Shown here: positions 15,638-25,079 of the stretch, piece after piece
Position numbering within the stretch: the first letter of the stretch is position 1
How the letters are laid out: every line of letters starts with the position of its first letter
NCBI RefSeq assembly: GCF_000224515.1
Contig: NZ_AGAF01000219.1
Location: 1-37,623, forward strand
Length of the DNA: 37,623 nucleotides
Reading direction: 5' to 3'
Source: Desulfosporosinus sp. OT
GTDB taxonomy: Bacteria; Bacillota; Desulfitobacteriia; Desulfitobacteriales; Desulfitobacteriaceae
Made by a program: the position numbers and the translations under genes
The notes under the pieces: generated by a model
The model's input: the letters and a program-made list of their open reading frames with translations, nothing else
What the model was told of the DNA's origin: nothing
Database searches by the model: none

Positions 15638-16609
15638 TTACCCTCCGATCTGAGACATTACACGTACACCTTGCAATGCTTCGTCATTCATATGATGCTC
15701 AACTGGTTTATGCCAAACTGCATGGGCAAATAGATCCAATATATCTGCATCCGTGTTTCCATTCCGTAAGGCCTCACGGAGATCCACTTCATGTTTACTA
15801 TGTAAACATGGTCTGAGTTTCCCATCTGCTGTCAAACGAACTCGATTGCAGGTATCGCAAAAATGGCGACTCATTGCGCTGATAAAACCAATGCTTCCCT
15901 TAAAACCATGGGGACGAAAATATTCTGCAGGCCCCCCGCCACGAATAGCGAGTTTCGGAACGTACTCTTGGATTCCCAAAAGCTCTTTCATTTCCTTAAT
16001 TGGAACAAAATCAGCCCGATGCTCTGAGCTAATCCCAATTGGCATGAGTTCTATGAAACGGACGTGGAGTGGGTATTGTCTAGCTAAGTCCAAAAAACTA
16101 GGCAGCTCGTCCGAATTAAACCCTCGGACGACGACAACGTTGATTTTTACCGGATCTAAGCCTACCTCAAGCGAACGGAATACACCCTGAATCACACGTG
16201 AAACATCGCCTCCACGGGTAATATCAGCGAAATGCTCTTGATTCATGGTATCTAAGCTAATGTTAACTCGCTGAACACCCACAGCTTTTAGCTCAGCGGC
16301 CATTTCAGGGAGTAACATTCCATTGGTTGTGAGCATAAGATCCTCAACCCCCGGGAGCTGAGCCCCCTCCTGCAGGAAGTTTAATATCCCTTTCCGGACT
16401 AAGGGTTCTCCGCCTGTGATCCGAAACCGACGAAACCCCAATTGCGTACTTATCCTCATAAGTCGTAGTATCTCTTCAAAGGAAAGAATGGATTCATGCG
16501 ACATCCATTGTACTCCATCAGCTGGCATACAATATTTACAGCGGAGATTACAACGATCTGTCACTGAGATTCTGAGATAGTCAATTTGCCGGTGAAATTG
16601 ATCTTGCAT
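15638..16609 (-). CDS. moaA: GTP 3',8-cyclase MoaA
   Basis: 323 residues from ATG 16,609, chosen because AGAGG lies 7-8 bp upstream; the longer frame to 16,711 runs through the leader terminator. The radical-SAM cluster motif C-x3-C-x2-C is CNLRCKYCMP. FRITGGEPLVRKG binds SAM. The C-terminal GTP-side cluster is C-x2-C (FCDTCNRVRLTADGKLRPC) plus a later Cys. The usual extreme C-terminal Gly-Gly is present (SQIGG). It converts GTP to 3',8-cH2GTP, the first step of molybdopterin synthesis. Its expression is probably controlled by the leader at 16,643-16,770. Confidence 0.96.
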   Translation of the reverse strand: MQDQFHRQIDYLRISVTDRCNLRCKYCMPADGVQWMSHESILSFEEILRLMRISTQLGFRRFRITGGEPLVRKGILNFLQEGAQLPGVEDLMLTTNGMLLPEMAAELKAVGVQRVNISLDTMNQEHFADITRGGDVSRVIQGVFRSLEVGLDPVKINVVVVRGFNSDELPSFLDLARQYPLHVRFIELMPIGISSEHRADFVPIKEMKELLGIQEYVPKLAIRGGGPAEYFRPHGFKGSIGFISAMSRHFCDTCNRVRLTADGKLRPCLHSKHEVDLREALRNGNTDADILDLFAHAVWHKPVEHHMNDEALQGVRVMSQIGG

Positions 16610-16642
16610 GGCCATGCCTCTTTCCAAGCTTAGATTTCTGCA

Positions 16643-16770
16643 AAATAAAAAACCCCACGGTCTGTAAACAACCGGGGGATTCACTCCACCTGTCGACAGA
16701 CTCCTTTCCAATAGGAGATATTACAGTTTCCCATAATACCCGAGTGCCTTGCGACACTGGTCTGGTCACC
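16643..16770 (-). promoter_or_regulatory. Structured moaA leader with intrinsic terminator
   Basis: On the minus strand an outer stem, CAGAC/GTCTG (16,764-16,760 with 16,701-16,697), closes three hairpins: AGTG/CACT, GGTATTA/TAATATC and CTCC/GGAG. A terminator follows (CCCC-cGGT...ACCg-GGGG at 16,678-16,653, then TTTTTTATTTT), then the moaA ribosome site. A multi-stem domain ahead of a terminator in front of moaA is what a Moco/W-co-sensing or similar riboswitch would look like. The RNA class was not identified by eye. Confidence 0.6.
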
Positions 16771-16846
16771 ATAGCTTATGCTTTAGGGGATCCAGCTTCA
16801 GAGCAATGACGTTTGAATTTTTACTTTGATATATAATTCGTGATAA

Positions 16847-16875
16847 AGTATAAAAATCCTTCTATTTATCTACAA
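16847..16875 (-). promoter_or_regulatory. Probable moaA promoter
   Basis: Minus strand: -35 TTGTAG (16,875-16,870), 17-bp spacer, -10 TATACT (16,852-16,847), about 75 bp before the structured leader. The divergent fdhD lies 90 bp away. Confidence 0.55.
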
Positions 16876-16963
16876 AATAATACATTTTTCTTTTTATTGA
16901 ATACTATTCAGTTTTTTGTGAAACTATTGTAAACTAGAAATAGTAAGCACAAAGGAGGTTCAC

Positions 16964-17749
16964 ATGCCAAACGAAACGGTTACCCATTCTATTCTTAAAG
17001 CCAAAGGGCCACTGCTCGAATGGGTAGAAGACACAGTGATTCGAGAAGTTCCTTTGACTATACATTACAACCGCGAAGAAATTGCAACACTTTTATGTTC
17101 CCTTTCCCAAATCGAAGAACTCGTCCTTGGATTTTTATTTAACGAAGGGTTTGTCCGTTTTTCGAAGGACGTGTATGAAATTAGGCATGATCCGGTTGAT
17201 CATTTGGTTTGGGTCGAAGGCAAACCGTGTCTTTTGCAAAAAGAACTTATGAGCAAACGATTTGTTTCAGCCTGTTGTGGTAAAAGTCGCGCATCATTTT
17301 GTTTCGCTAACGATGCTCTAATGGTTAAACCGCTTACTTCAAATCTTAGCATTCCACTCCAAGAAGCTTATGATTATGTAAGATTTCTCGAGAACCATCT
17401 CCCACTTTTTCAAGCAACCGGAGGTGTGCATAGCGGAGGGATAGGCTATCGAGGTGAAATCCTTCTGACGAGCTATGATATTGGCAGACATAACGTCTTT
17501 GATAAGCTTGGGGGCAGTGCCTTTCGTCAAGAATTAAATCTTGACGACCATGTGATTTTTTTTAGTGGCCGGGTTTCCTCTGAAATCCTGCTCAAAGTTG
17601 CAAAAATGAAGGTTCCTATCCTCATTGCTCGTGGAGCACCAACCGATCTCGCCCTTTCTCAAGCGACTGCTTTGAATATCACCGTTATAGGGTTTGCAAG
17701 GGAACAGCGCCTTAATATTTATACCGGTACTGATCGAATTAGCCTTTAA
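16964..17749 (+). CDS. fdhD: Formate dehydrogenase sulfurtransferase FdhD
   Basis: 261 residues, ATG after AAAGGAGG. SACCGKS carries the Cys residues that take the persulfide from the cysteine desulfurase. Other family marks are LGFLFNEGFV, FQATGGVHSGG, YDIGRHNVFDKLGG, FFSGRVSSEIL and ARGAPTDLA. FdhD sulfurates the Mo/W centre so that formate dehydrogenase becomes active. It is divergent from moaA and next to the two Sec-FDH genes it presumably serves. Confidence 0.96.
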   Translation: MPNETVTHSILKAKGPLLEWVEDTVIREVPLTIHYNREEIATLLCSLSQIEELVLGFLFNEGFVRFSKDVYEIRHDPVDHLVWVEGKPCLLQKELMSKRFVSACCGKSRASFCFANDALMVKPLTSNLSIPLQEAYDYVRFLENHLPLFQATGGVHSGGIGYRGEILLTSYDIGRHNVFDKLGGSAFRQELNLDDHVIFFSGRVSSEILLKVAKMKVPILIARGAPTDLALSQATALNITVIGFAREQRLNIYTGTDRISL

Positions 17750-17751
17750 TT

Positions 17752-17780
17752 AAGGCAACAACGATGGTAAAAGACGTGCG
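17752..17780 (-). pseudogene. mobA: mobA remnant
   Basis: The minus strand encodes HVFYHRCCLN, nearly the same as HAFYHRRCLP of the intact mobA at 22,447. About 26 of 31 bases match and the changes are mostly transitions. The rest of the gene is gone. It lies directly downstream of the intact glutaredoxin, the reverse of the situation at 23,060. Confidence 0.65.
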
Positions 17781-17804
17781 TGGATAAAGGCCTGATTGAG
17801 TAGC

Positions 17805-18047
17805 TTATTTTTTTTGGAAGACCTCCTCATATTCGGCGGAAGAGAAACGGGTCAGAATCCGTTCCCCAACAACGGTTATAGGAACTCCGATCTGATCCGT
17901 CACTTTTCTCATTTCTTTGAAATGCCCAGGAAATAGAATATTTTTCTCTGTAAACAAAATCCCTTTACTTGATAGAAATCGCTTGGCACGTGCACAGTAT
18001 GGACAAAGGGGTAGGGTATACATTATCACTTCATGTTTCAGACTCAT
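17805..18047 (-). CDS. Glutaredoxin-like protein
   Basis: About 80 residues with the redox motif CPYC (MYTLPLCPYCARAKRFLSSK) and the cis-Pro loop GVPITVVGE, both typical of glutaredoxin/NrdH folds. The start is uncertain: ATG 18,047 has GGAG only 2 bp upstream. A degraded second copy lies at 23,060-23,240 beside mobA and the AOR gene. It could keep redox-sensitive Mo/W enzymes or FdhD thiols reduced, but this is inferred from context only. Confidence 0.85.
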   Translation of the reverse strand: MSLKHEVIMYTLPLCPYCARAKRFLSSKGILFTEKNILFPGHFKEMRKVTDQIGVPITVVGERILTRFSSAEYEEVFQKK

Positions 18048-18150
18048 CACTCCATCAACTCAGATTAAATGTACGTTAACCTTAGCTTCAATGTACCACA
18101 TCCCTACTTTTATGTCACGCTGGCAAATATCACTTTAGTATTATAATCAA

Positions 18151-18190
18151 AAAACAGATGGGCCTTTCTTTCGAAAGGCCCATCTGTTTA
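18151..18190. terminator. Strong bidirectional terminator
   Basis: AAACAGATGGGCCTTTC and its complement form a 16-17-bp stem. It stops fdhA1 on the minus strand, 6 bp past its stop. Confidence 0.85.
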
Positions 18191-18195
18191 ATACT

Positions 18196-20877
18196 CTAAC
18201 TAATCTTTGAAATCTGTACGCCACATACTTTATACTCATACGTTTTCGTGACTTTATCATACGCTCCATTGGTTAGTTCGTTGGTCGGAGAATCAAAATA
18301 GTGGAATGTCATAAAGACCATACCTGCTGGCACCCGTTCCGTGATCTTGATTTTAGTCTTAACCTCACCACGACGAGATGACACTTTAACAACTTCACCC
18401 ATCTCTAGTCCGAGTCGTTTAGCATCCAACGGATTTATCTCTGCCAACTCTTCTGGCGAATGGATTCCTAAAGATTTGGAGTGTTGTGTGAAAACATTAT
18501 AATGAGAAAGCTTCCGTCCAGTGTTGAGTAAGAAAGGATACTTTTCATCAGGTAATTCATCAGGCAACTGATTATCTATCGCTACAAATTGCCCTAAGCC
18601 TCGGCTAAACTTCCCTTCATGTAAGAACTTAGTACCGGGATGTTCAGCAGAAGGTACCGGCCATTGCAACCCTTGGGTTCCTAGACGTTCGTGAGTGATC
18701 CCTGCAAATATTGGGGTAAGCGTGGCAATTTCCTGCATGACCTCTTCCGAAGATTGATACTCAAAGGGATAACCCATACGGGTCGCTAGTTCACAGATGA
18801 TGTCTCCGTCTATCTTCGCATTGCCCAGAGGTTTAATCGCTTGATTAACCATTTGCACTCGCCGCTCAGTGTTGGAGAAGGTACCTGTCTTCTCAGCAAA
18901 ACTAGCTCCGGGTAAGACAACATCCGCCAACTTAGCTGTTTCGGACATGAAGATTTCTTGGACTACAAGGAAATCCAGAGCCTTAAGGCCTTTGCGTACA
19001 TGATTGGCATCAGCATCTGTAATGACCGGATCTTCACCTAAAACATACAAGGCTCGCAGATTTTTACTAACTGCTGCGCCAAACATATCTGGAATCGTAA
19101 ATCCAGGATTGGGGTCGAGCGGAACCCCCCAAGCGGCTTCGAATTTTGCCCGTGCTTCAGGATTAGCAACTTGTTGGTAACCAGGATAGACGTTAGGCAA
19201 TGCTCCCATATCGCAGGCACCTTGAACATTATTTTGCCCGCGCATAGGGTTAACACCCGAACTTTCTTTCCCAATATTACCAGTAAGCATGGCTAGGTTC
19301 GCCAAGCTCTTTACATTATCCGTACCACAGACATGTTCCGTGATCCCTAATGTATAGAAGATCTCCGCCCGTTCTGCGGTCGCGTAAAGTCTAGCAGCTT
19401 CCATAAGCTGTTCCACGGGAACTCCCGTAATTTGACTGACTAGCTCGGGAGTATATTTCTCAATCGTTTTTCGCGCTTCTTCAAAACCTTCCGTTCGTTC
19501 TTCAATGAACGCGCGATCTTCCCATCCGTTAGCGAGAATAATGTTCATAATCCCATTGATGAGAGCAATATCCGTTCCCGAACGAAGCCTTAGCCAAACA
19601 TCGGCATGTTCAGCCATATTAGTGCACCGAGGATCCACCACAATCAGCTTTGAACCCTTAGCCAGTGCCTGTTTCATTTTCGTCCCAATCACGGGATGGG
19701 CTTCTGTTGGGTTAGAACCAATTACAAACATTGCTTTAGTGTTTGGAATTTCATTAATAGAGTTAGTCATTGCTCCCGAACCAAATGATATGGCCAGACC
19801 GGCCACAGTGGGAGCGTGTCAAGTCCTAGCGCAGTGATCGACATTATTGGTGCCGATGACCGCGCGCATGAATTTTTGCATAAGATAATTTTCTTCGTTA
19901 GTACAATGGGCAGAACTTAAAGCTGCAATAGAGTTTGGTCCATAGTTTTTCTTGATCTCACCTAACTTTGAGGCGACTAAATCCAGAGCTTCATCCCATT
20001 CTGCCGGGACTAATACCCCATCTTTCCTGATCAGAGGAGTTGTGATGCGATTTTTATTATAAATCATATCCATCCCAAAGCGACCTTTGACACATAAAGC
20101 CTTGCCATTAACGGGTGCATTCGGATTCGAGGTCACTCCAATGACTTTGCCGTCTTTAACATTCAGGTCAAAGTTGCAGCCTACCCCGCAAAATGGGCAG
20201 GTAGTTTGGACTTTGGATACTTCCCAAGGATGCCCTTTGCCGACCATTTGCTTTTCAACCAAGGCTCCTACTGGACAAACTGAGACGCATGATCCGCAGA
20301 AATCACAGTCAGACTCGTTATAGGATAGATTGAAAGCCGGGCCCACTTGAGCATCAAAACCACGGAATGAAAAGTCCAGAATGCTTTTTCCCTGAATTTC
20401 ACTGCACGCTTTGATACATTTTCCACACAAGATACATTTATTGGGGTCCCGTAGAATGAAGGGATTCCCATCATCTATCGGTAGATTACGGCGTTCGCCT
20501 TGATAAATTTCTCCTGTGACACCATATTCATAGGCGTACTCGGCCAAAGAGCAATTGCCCATTTTTTGGCAAGTCATGCAATCTAAGGGGTGATTCGCTA
20601 CTAACAGTTCCAAAATAGTTTTGCGTGCATTACGAACTTTTGGATTTTGCGTTTCTACCTTCATTCCCTGCGTTACTTGAGTAACACAAGACGGCGGAAG
20701 ATTGCGCATACCTTCAATTTGTACAACGCACATGCGGCAGGCACCACCAGCAGTAAGCTCCGGGTCATGACATAAAGTGGGAATTGGAATATCATTCTGG
20801 CGACAGGCTTCAAGCACAGTCGATCCCTTCAGAACGCTGACTTCACGACCATCAATTGTTAATGTAAGCCACTCCAA
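18196..20877 (-). CDS. fdhA: Selenocysteine formate dehydrogenase, NuoG-like iron-sulfur N-terminus (copy 1)
   Basis: The true frame runs through an in-frame TGA (19,821-19,819), giving 893 residues with Sec at 353 in HCART-U-HAPTVAGL. The start is TTG 20,877 after GAGAGGAG, as in the two paralogues. N-terminal [2Fe-2S] Cys occur in TLCHDPELTAGGACRMC. A His-Cys3 cluster follows in HPLDCMTCQKMGNC. Two [4Fe-4S] sites are CILCGKCIKAC and CDFCGSCVSVC, then CPFCGVGC binds the Mo-site cluster. The bis-MGD catalytic domain fills the rest. It interconverts formate and CO2. Divergent from the regulator at 21,343. Confidence 0.95.
19791..19821 (-). promoter_or_regulatory. Bacterial SECIS element of fdhA1
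   Basis: After the UGA, TGGCC-GGTCT-GGCCA forms a 5-bp stem with a GGUCU loop at nucleotides 22-26 counted from U of UGA. This is the same place as in E. coli fdhF, where SelB binds. Confidence 0.8.
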
Positions 20878-21110
20878 AGTGTTCACTCCTCTCTGTTTGC
20901 TATCCACTAGATAATTTGGGCACTCATTTTCAGCAGTATCAAGAAACGGATAATTAAGATCGAACACCATACCCGAAAAGAGTATAAATCCATAAGTGGA
21001 CAGACTCAAATAGTGTTTTTTTTAAATTGATTGACTTTTTAGATAGTTTTATATTACTTGTTTCACTAGCTATAGTCAACTATATTAAACTAAATTAAAT
21101 AAGAACAAAA

Positions 21111-21131
21111 TAAACCAAACTAATTTAGTTT
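21111..21131. promoter_or_regulatory. Candidate operator between fdhA1 and its regulator
   Basis: TAAACCAAACTAA overlaps a perfect palindrome, AAACTAA-T-TTAGTTT. The first motif recurs as a triple repeat before fdhA2. A related TTAAACTAAATTAAA lies 20 bp to the left. The wider gap 20,878-21,342 shows no gene. Confidence 0.55.
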
Positions 21132-21140
21132 TGTAAATGA

Positions 21141-21185
21141 GCCCCTCTTTCATTAATGTGCAAACGCACTTCGAAGAGAGGACTC
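21141..21185. promoter_or_regulatory. Hairpin in the regulator leader
   Basis: CCTCTTTC pairs imperfectly with GAAGAGAGG around an inner GTGC-aaac-GCAC stem. It lies about 150 bp before the regulator gene; an attenuator or RNA element is possible. Confidence 0.4.
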
Positions 21186-21342
21186 CAAAAGGTAACTTTG
21201 GCACACCAGTTTCTGATCATAAAGGTTTCATTAACCCAATTATTTTAACGACATTATTATTAAAATAGAAATTGGTATTGACTTACAAGTCTTACTATTC
21301 TAGTGTTAATAAGTGTAAGGAAAGAGTAGGAAGGTGATTTAT

Positions 21343-22284
21343 TTGACCTTAACTTTGACAGCTGCCGAAGCGGCTAAAATTCTAAAAGTTTCGACATATA
21401 CCCTTTATGAGCTAGTTAAACGAGGAGAGCTTCCTGCTCACCGCATTGGACGACAACTTCGTATTGACCCTGCTGTCCTTGAGCACTATCTGCATGGAAC
21501 TATGAGTAACTACAACACTCCTCCTGCGGTCACACCCTCCACAACTTCAGAAGTTATGGCCTCCAACGTTGCTGGATTGCCAATTATTCGTTTCATCGGT
21601 AGCCACGACCCTATCGTCGAGCTTCTTTTCGAGTTTCTCAAACATAGCCCTCTTCCCGTACAATTCTCTGTTTCTTATAAAGGAAGCTTGAATGGGTTAA
21701 TTGCGCTTTATTGCCGAGAAGCAGAAATTACAGGGATGCACCTTTGGGATAACGCGTCGAAAGAATACAACATCTCCCACGTCAAACATGTTATCGCCGA
21801 CGAATCTGTTAGTATTGTAAATTTAGTTCAACGAGAACAAGGTTTTATCGTGGCACCTGGTAATCCTTTTGATCTTCATACCTGGGACGATCTCACCAAA
21901 CAAGGCGTGCGATTCATCAACCGCCAGAAAGGATCAGGGACCCGTCTACGCTTGGACTCATACCTACAAACGGAAGAAATTTCTCCCGATCGCATTCAGG
22001 GATATGGAAATGAAGAAACCACTCACTCTGCCCTCGCTTGTCTCATAGCCAATGGACAAGCCGATGTCGGCGTTGGAGTAAAAGCTGCGGCTCATAGACT
22101 TGGTCTTGATTTTATCCCCTTGTTCCAAGAACGCTATGATCTCGTTGCATTAGGACAAACCACTAAAACCATTGGTTGGAAACAGCTTATAACTGTTCTA
22201 AATTCTCCCGGATTTATCCAGGCCATTAACCAACAAAATGGGTATGATACTTCTCTGACGGGAAAAATTCTTTATAGTTGCTAA
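21343..22284 (+). CDS. One-component regulator: excisionase-type HTH plus PBP-like ligand domain
   Basis: 313 residues. The start is TTG 21,343, with AGGAAGGTG 6 bp upstream; the GTG at 21,334 lies inside that site. Residues 4-50 are a MerR/excisionase-type helix-turn-helix (LTAAEAAKILKVSTYTLYEL, HRIGRQLRIDP). Residues ~80-300 match the PBP-like domain seen in molybdate-type regulators: GSHDPIVELLFEFL, GSLNGLIALYCREAEITGMH, FINRQKGSGTRLRLD, GQADVGVGVKAAA. It has no signal peptide, so it senses its ligand in the cytoplasm. Its position opposite fdhA1 among cofactor genes suggests molybdate or tungstate control of formate dehydrogenases, which is inference. Confidence 0.88.
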   Translation: MTLTLTAAEAAKILKVSTYTLYELVKRGELPAHRIGRQLRIDPAVLEHYLHGTMSNYNTPPAVTPSTTSEVMASNVAGLPIIRFIGSHDPIVELLFEFLKHSPLPVQFSVSYKGSLNGLIALYCREAEITGMHLWDNASKEYNISHVKHVIADESVSIVNLVQREQGFIVAPGNPFDLHTWDDLTKQGVRFINRQKGSGTRLRLDSYLQTEEISPDRIQGYGNEETTHSALACLIANGQADVGVGVKAAAHRLGLDFIPLFQERYDLVALGQTTKTIGWKQLITVLNSPGFIQAINQQNGYDTSLTGKILYSC

Positions 22285-22320
22285 TTCTTTATATACTACA
22301 AGACCCATACTTTATAATAA

Positions 22321-22356
22321 TGCGCACGTTCAGATCTCAAAACCTGAACGTGCGCA
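22321..22356. terminator. 13-bp perfect hairpin between converging genes
   Basis: TGCGCACGTTCAG and its complement around a 10-nt loop separate the regulator (plus) from mobA (minus). No long T tract. Confidence 0.65.
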
Positions 22357-22446
22357 TCAAGGTCTCTGCTTATTTAACTTTGATTAGTCCCGTATTGTCT
22401 TTATCGGTTGCCGCTTACCTTAATATCTATACCTATCTTGAACAAA

Positions 22447-23091
22447 TTATTCCTTAAGGATCGCCAACCAATCCTCCGGCGTGTTTACGTTACAGAGAAT
22501 CTTACTCAAATCATCAAAACCCTGAAGTTCGGTTTCATCGACATACTTTACAGCACAAGATTGGCTGAACCCACTGACTTTAAGACAACCCGCCTCAAGA
22601 TTTCTTTTTATTGTAGGAAGACAACGACGATGGTAAAAGGCATGCAATGGGTGTGTGCCGAATTGGAGTCTTGGAACGACTATATCGTACTCAGGAATCC
22701 ACTTAGCAAGCAGACGGATAAGCCCCGCTTCTAAAAATGGCATATCACACGCTACAAAAAAAACCTCATCAAACGTCGCCGCTTTCAGGCCTTGATAAAG
22801 CCCTTCTAAAGGACCCTGATCAAGAATCTCGTCCTGAATAACAGGTACTTCGTATTGGCCAAATAATTCCGGTTTATTGCTGCTTATTAAAACTTCGCTA
22901 AACACCGTTTGCAAGACAGCAAGACTCCGCTCTACTAAAGGTCTTCCTTCCAGTTCGAGGAAAGCCTTATTTTTTTTCATCCGGGAGTTTTTCCCGCCGG
23001 CTAATATAATCCCCGTCGCCTTCAATTTCGGAAGTTGTTCTCCGAAGTCCTGTTGCAGCTTATTGATTTTTGAAGACCTCCTCGTATTCAA
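22447..23091 (-). CDS. mobA: Molybdenum cofactor guanylyltransferase MobA
   Basis: Up to 214 residues. GTP-binding start IILAGGKNSRMKKNKAFLEL, then ISSNKPELF, IQDEILDQGPLEGLYQGL, VACDMPFL with the metal-binding Asp, and HPLHAFYHRRCLP. MobA joins GMP to molybdopterin to make the MGD used by the formate dehydrogenases here. The start is unsure: the frame opens at TTG 23,091 inside the remains of a glutaredoxin gene, and the family domain begins near 23,025. An older start was probably lost or replaced when that gene decayed. Confidence 0.93.
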   Translation of the reverse strand: MNTRRSSKINKLQQDFGEQLPKLKATGIILAGGKNSRMKKNKAFLELEGRPLVERSLAVLQTVFSEVLISSNKPELFGQYEVPVIQDEILDQGPLEGLYQGLKAATFDEVFFVACDMPFLEAGLIRLLAKWIPEYDIVVPRLQFGTHPLHAFYHRRCLPTIKRNLEAGCLKVSGFSQSCAVKYVDETELQGFDDLSKILCNVNTPEDWLAILKE

Positions 23092-23240
23092 TGGACGAGA
23101 AGCGGGTCTTGGCCGTGCACAATTACGGACAAAAGGGTAGTCTGTAAATAATCGCTTCTAATCCTATATTCAATTAAAGTGCCAACGCCTAACTTCAATG
23201 TACCATATTCATGCTTTCCTGTCACGCTGGCAAACTATTA
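23060..23240 (-). pseudogene. Glutaredoxin remnant upstream of mobA
   Basis: The minus strand retains the upstream region, a damaged CPYC segment (LPFCP then a stop) and, after an internal deletion of about 150 bp, TRFSSIEYEEVFKNQ with a stop at 23,060. The intact copy reads LPLCPYCARAK and TRFSSAEYEEVFQKK. The upstream sequence, with its TGTCACGCTGGCAAA phrase, also matches 18,108-18,128. It is a decayed duplicate. Confidence 0.8.
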
Positions 23241-23243
23241 CGT

Positions 23244-24914
23244 CTACATTCCTAGACTGGTTAGTCGTTCAATCGTTGGTACCCCAATTTCGTCCCAACC
23301 CCGTTCAAGATAGTACTGAGGCAAAAGCTCAGCTAATTTATGTACTTGTCCTTTTGAAGTCCCGTCAGTTATTGAATCATTTAATAAACATTTGGGAATC
23401 ATGTCCTCCGCTCCAGTATTACCAACCCTTAAATTGCGTAAGCGCTCGTTGTTCCAAATCCGCTCGCCACAAGCTAGGAGTTCCTCATCCGTGTACTTGC
23501 AACCAATCACAGCGTTGATGATCGCCGTGTAGTCGGAAAGGTCCAGGACAGATGAAGTAAACAAGCATAGCCCTACGGCATCTATAACGGCTGTAAGATC
23601 TTGAAAGATCTTACACCAGGATGTTTTTCCTTCTAGTGAGGTACAATCAAATTTTTCGGAAAGCCCTAAACGTTCTGGTGTAATCATATATCCCCTATTA
23701 TGACTACCACTCCGGTTCCTTGATTCAAGCTGAAGCCCTGTCCTTCCTTGAAGATCCTGAGCTGGAAGCTCTTGTTTTTTCAACGTCTTGGATAGTTCCG
23801 AAACGCCATAGCTTTTAGTAAAGTGATAAGAACCCAATGCCATTTTAGCTCCCAACCCTTCGGAATAAGCTATTTTGCGTATCCATTCTAGCGTTCCTCT
23901 CGGATTTCCATACCTAAGAGGCGTACCATCAAGCTCCTCTGACTTTATATAGCCGAGCCGAGCCAGCTCTATACCGGTTGCAATAGTCGCTTTGACTGCA
24001 ATCTTATCCAACCCTAATTTGTTGCATAAATCATTGACCTCATGAAGCGCGTCTTGATCGTAAATACCCAGATCAGAAGCAAATTCTCCTATACATTTGT
24101 ACCCAGCGTTGCTGCTTTCTGCTTCATCTCCTTTGGAAAAACGTCCACAGGCGATTGGGCATTGAACGCAAACCTCACTTTGGATCAGGAGTTTTGATTT
24201 CCTAGTAAGGGTTTTAGTATTATTTCCTCTGATTTTTCTCAGTGCCGCGCTTAAAACTCGTTCCATCTCCCCAGAATTTGCAGTTTCGACCTCCCCTGTT
24301 CCACGAACCATTATCGCCTTGACATTTTTCGAGCCCATTACAGCACCCACTCCGCTGCGCCCTGCGGCACGAGATAGGTCATTCAATACCACTGCCATCA
24401 GAGAAAGGTTTTCACCTGCGGGTCCAATTGATAAAACCTTTACTGATGCATCTCCAGTGTCTTGCTTTAGAATATCTGTTGCGGTAAAGCCATCCTTACC
24501 CCAAATATGGGCAGCGTCTTTAATGTCCACCAAGTCATCCCGAATGGTAATATACACTGGGTATTCTGCTTTGCCTTCTAAAATAACCATATCATAACCA
24601 GCAAACTTAAGCTGCGACCCCCAAGAACCACTAAAGTTCGAAGAGGTGATTCTCCCATTCAGCGGTGATTTTGTCACAATCATAAATCGTCCGGATGTTG
24701 GAGCATCCGTACCTGTGAGTACTCCTGTCGCAATAAACAGTTTATTTCCAGGATCAAGTGCCTTGACGTCTGAGGATACCTCATCTGCAAACATTTTCCC
24801 AGCAAGCCCACGCCCACTTAAATATTTGCTTGCCAATTCCATGTTTAATGGCTCACTACTGGTTTTCCCTTCCGTAAGATTGATCCGTAAAATCTTCCCA
24901 GTGTACCCTCCCAT
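23244..24914 (-). CDS. Aldehyde:ferredoxin oxidoreductase (W/Mo bis-pterin, AOR family)
   Basis: 556 residues from ATG 24,914 (GGGGGAG upstream). The N-terminal domain has MGGYTGKILRINLTEGK, YLSGRGLAGKMF, ATGVLTGTDAPTSGRF and SNFSGSWGSQLKFAGYD. AAGRSGVGAVMGSKNVKAI is the pterin-binding region. The [4Fe-4S] ligands are C-x2-C-x3-C (CVQCPIACG) plus a distal Cys in DAVGLCLF. AOR enzymes oxidise aldehydes to acids, or reduce acids, with ferredoxin. It is slightly short for the family. Placed between the two Sec-FDH genes and upstream of mobA. Confidence 0.92.
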   Translation of the reverse strand: MGGYTGKILRINLTEGKTSSEPLNMELASKYLSGRGLAGKMFADEVSSDVKALDPGNKLFIATGVLTGTDAPTSGRFMIVTKSPLNGRITSSNFSGSWGSQLKFAGYDMVILEGKAEYPVYITIRDDLVDIKDAAHIWGKDGFTATDILKQDTGDASVKVLSIGPAGENLSLMAVVLNDLSRAAGRSGVGAVMGSKNVKAIMVRGTGEVETANSGEMERVLSAALRKIRGNNTKTLTRKSKLLIQSEVCVQCPIACGRFSKGDEAESSNAGYKCIGEFASDLGIYDQDALHEVNDLCNKLGLDKIAVKATIATGIELARLGYIKSEELDGTPLRYGNPRGTLEWIRKIAYSEGLGAKMALGSYHFTKSYGVSELSKTLKKQELPAQDLQGRTGLQLESRNRSGSHNRGYMITPERLGLSEKFDCTSLEGKTSWCKIFQDLTAVIDAVGLCLFTSSVLDLSDYTAIINAVIGCKYTDEELLACGERIWNNERLRNLRVGNTGAEDMIPKCLLNDSITDGTSKGQVHKLAELLPQYYLERGWDEIGVPTIERLTSLGM

Positions 24915-25024
24915 GAATTCTCCCCCTGTCAACAGACTCTTTCTTACAAGACTAATAAACCATTTTGTCTAGTCGCCTGCTCTCTTTTATCTTTAAAAGT
25001 ACATTCTATCTTCAAACAAGGTAA

Positions 25025-25060
25025 AAAAACTGGCTCCCGTATTATAAACGGGAACCAATT
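25025..25060 (-). terminator. Terminator of fdhA2
   Basis: On the minus strand TGGTTCCCGT pairs with ACGGGAGCCA (one mismatch), followed by TTTTTTT. 20 bp after the fdhA2 stop. Confidence 0.85.
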
Positions 25061-25079
25061 CATGATTCTGTCTAGCTGC

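Noticed and set aside
18196-19806. Separate molybdopterin oxidoreductase gene starting at 19,806
   Set aside because: Same frame as the upstream gene with only a TGA between, placed at the Sec position and followed by a SECIS hairpin.
23198-24972. Plus-strand frames across the AOR gene
   Set aside because: Antisense shadows without start signals or recognisable domains.
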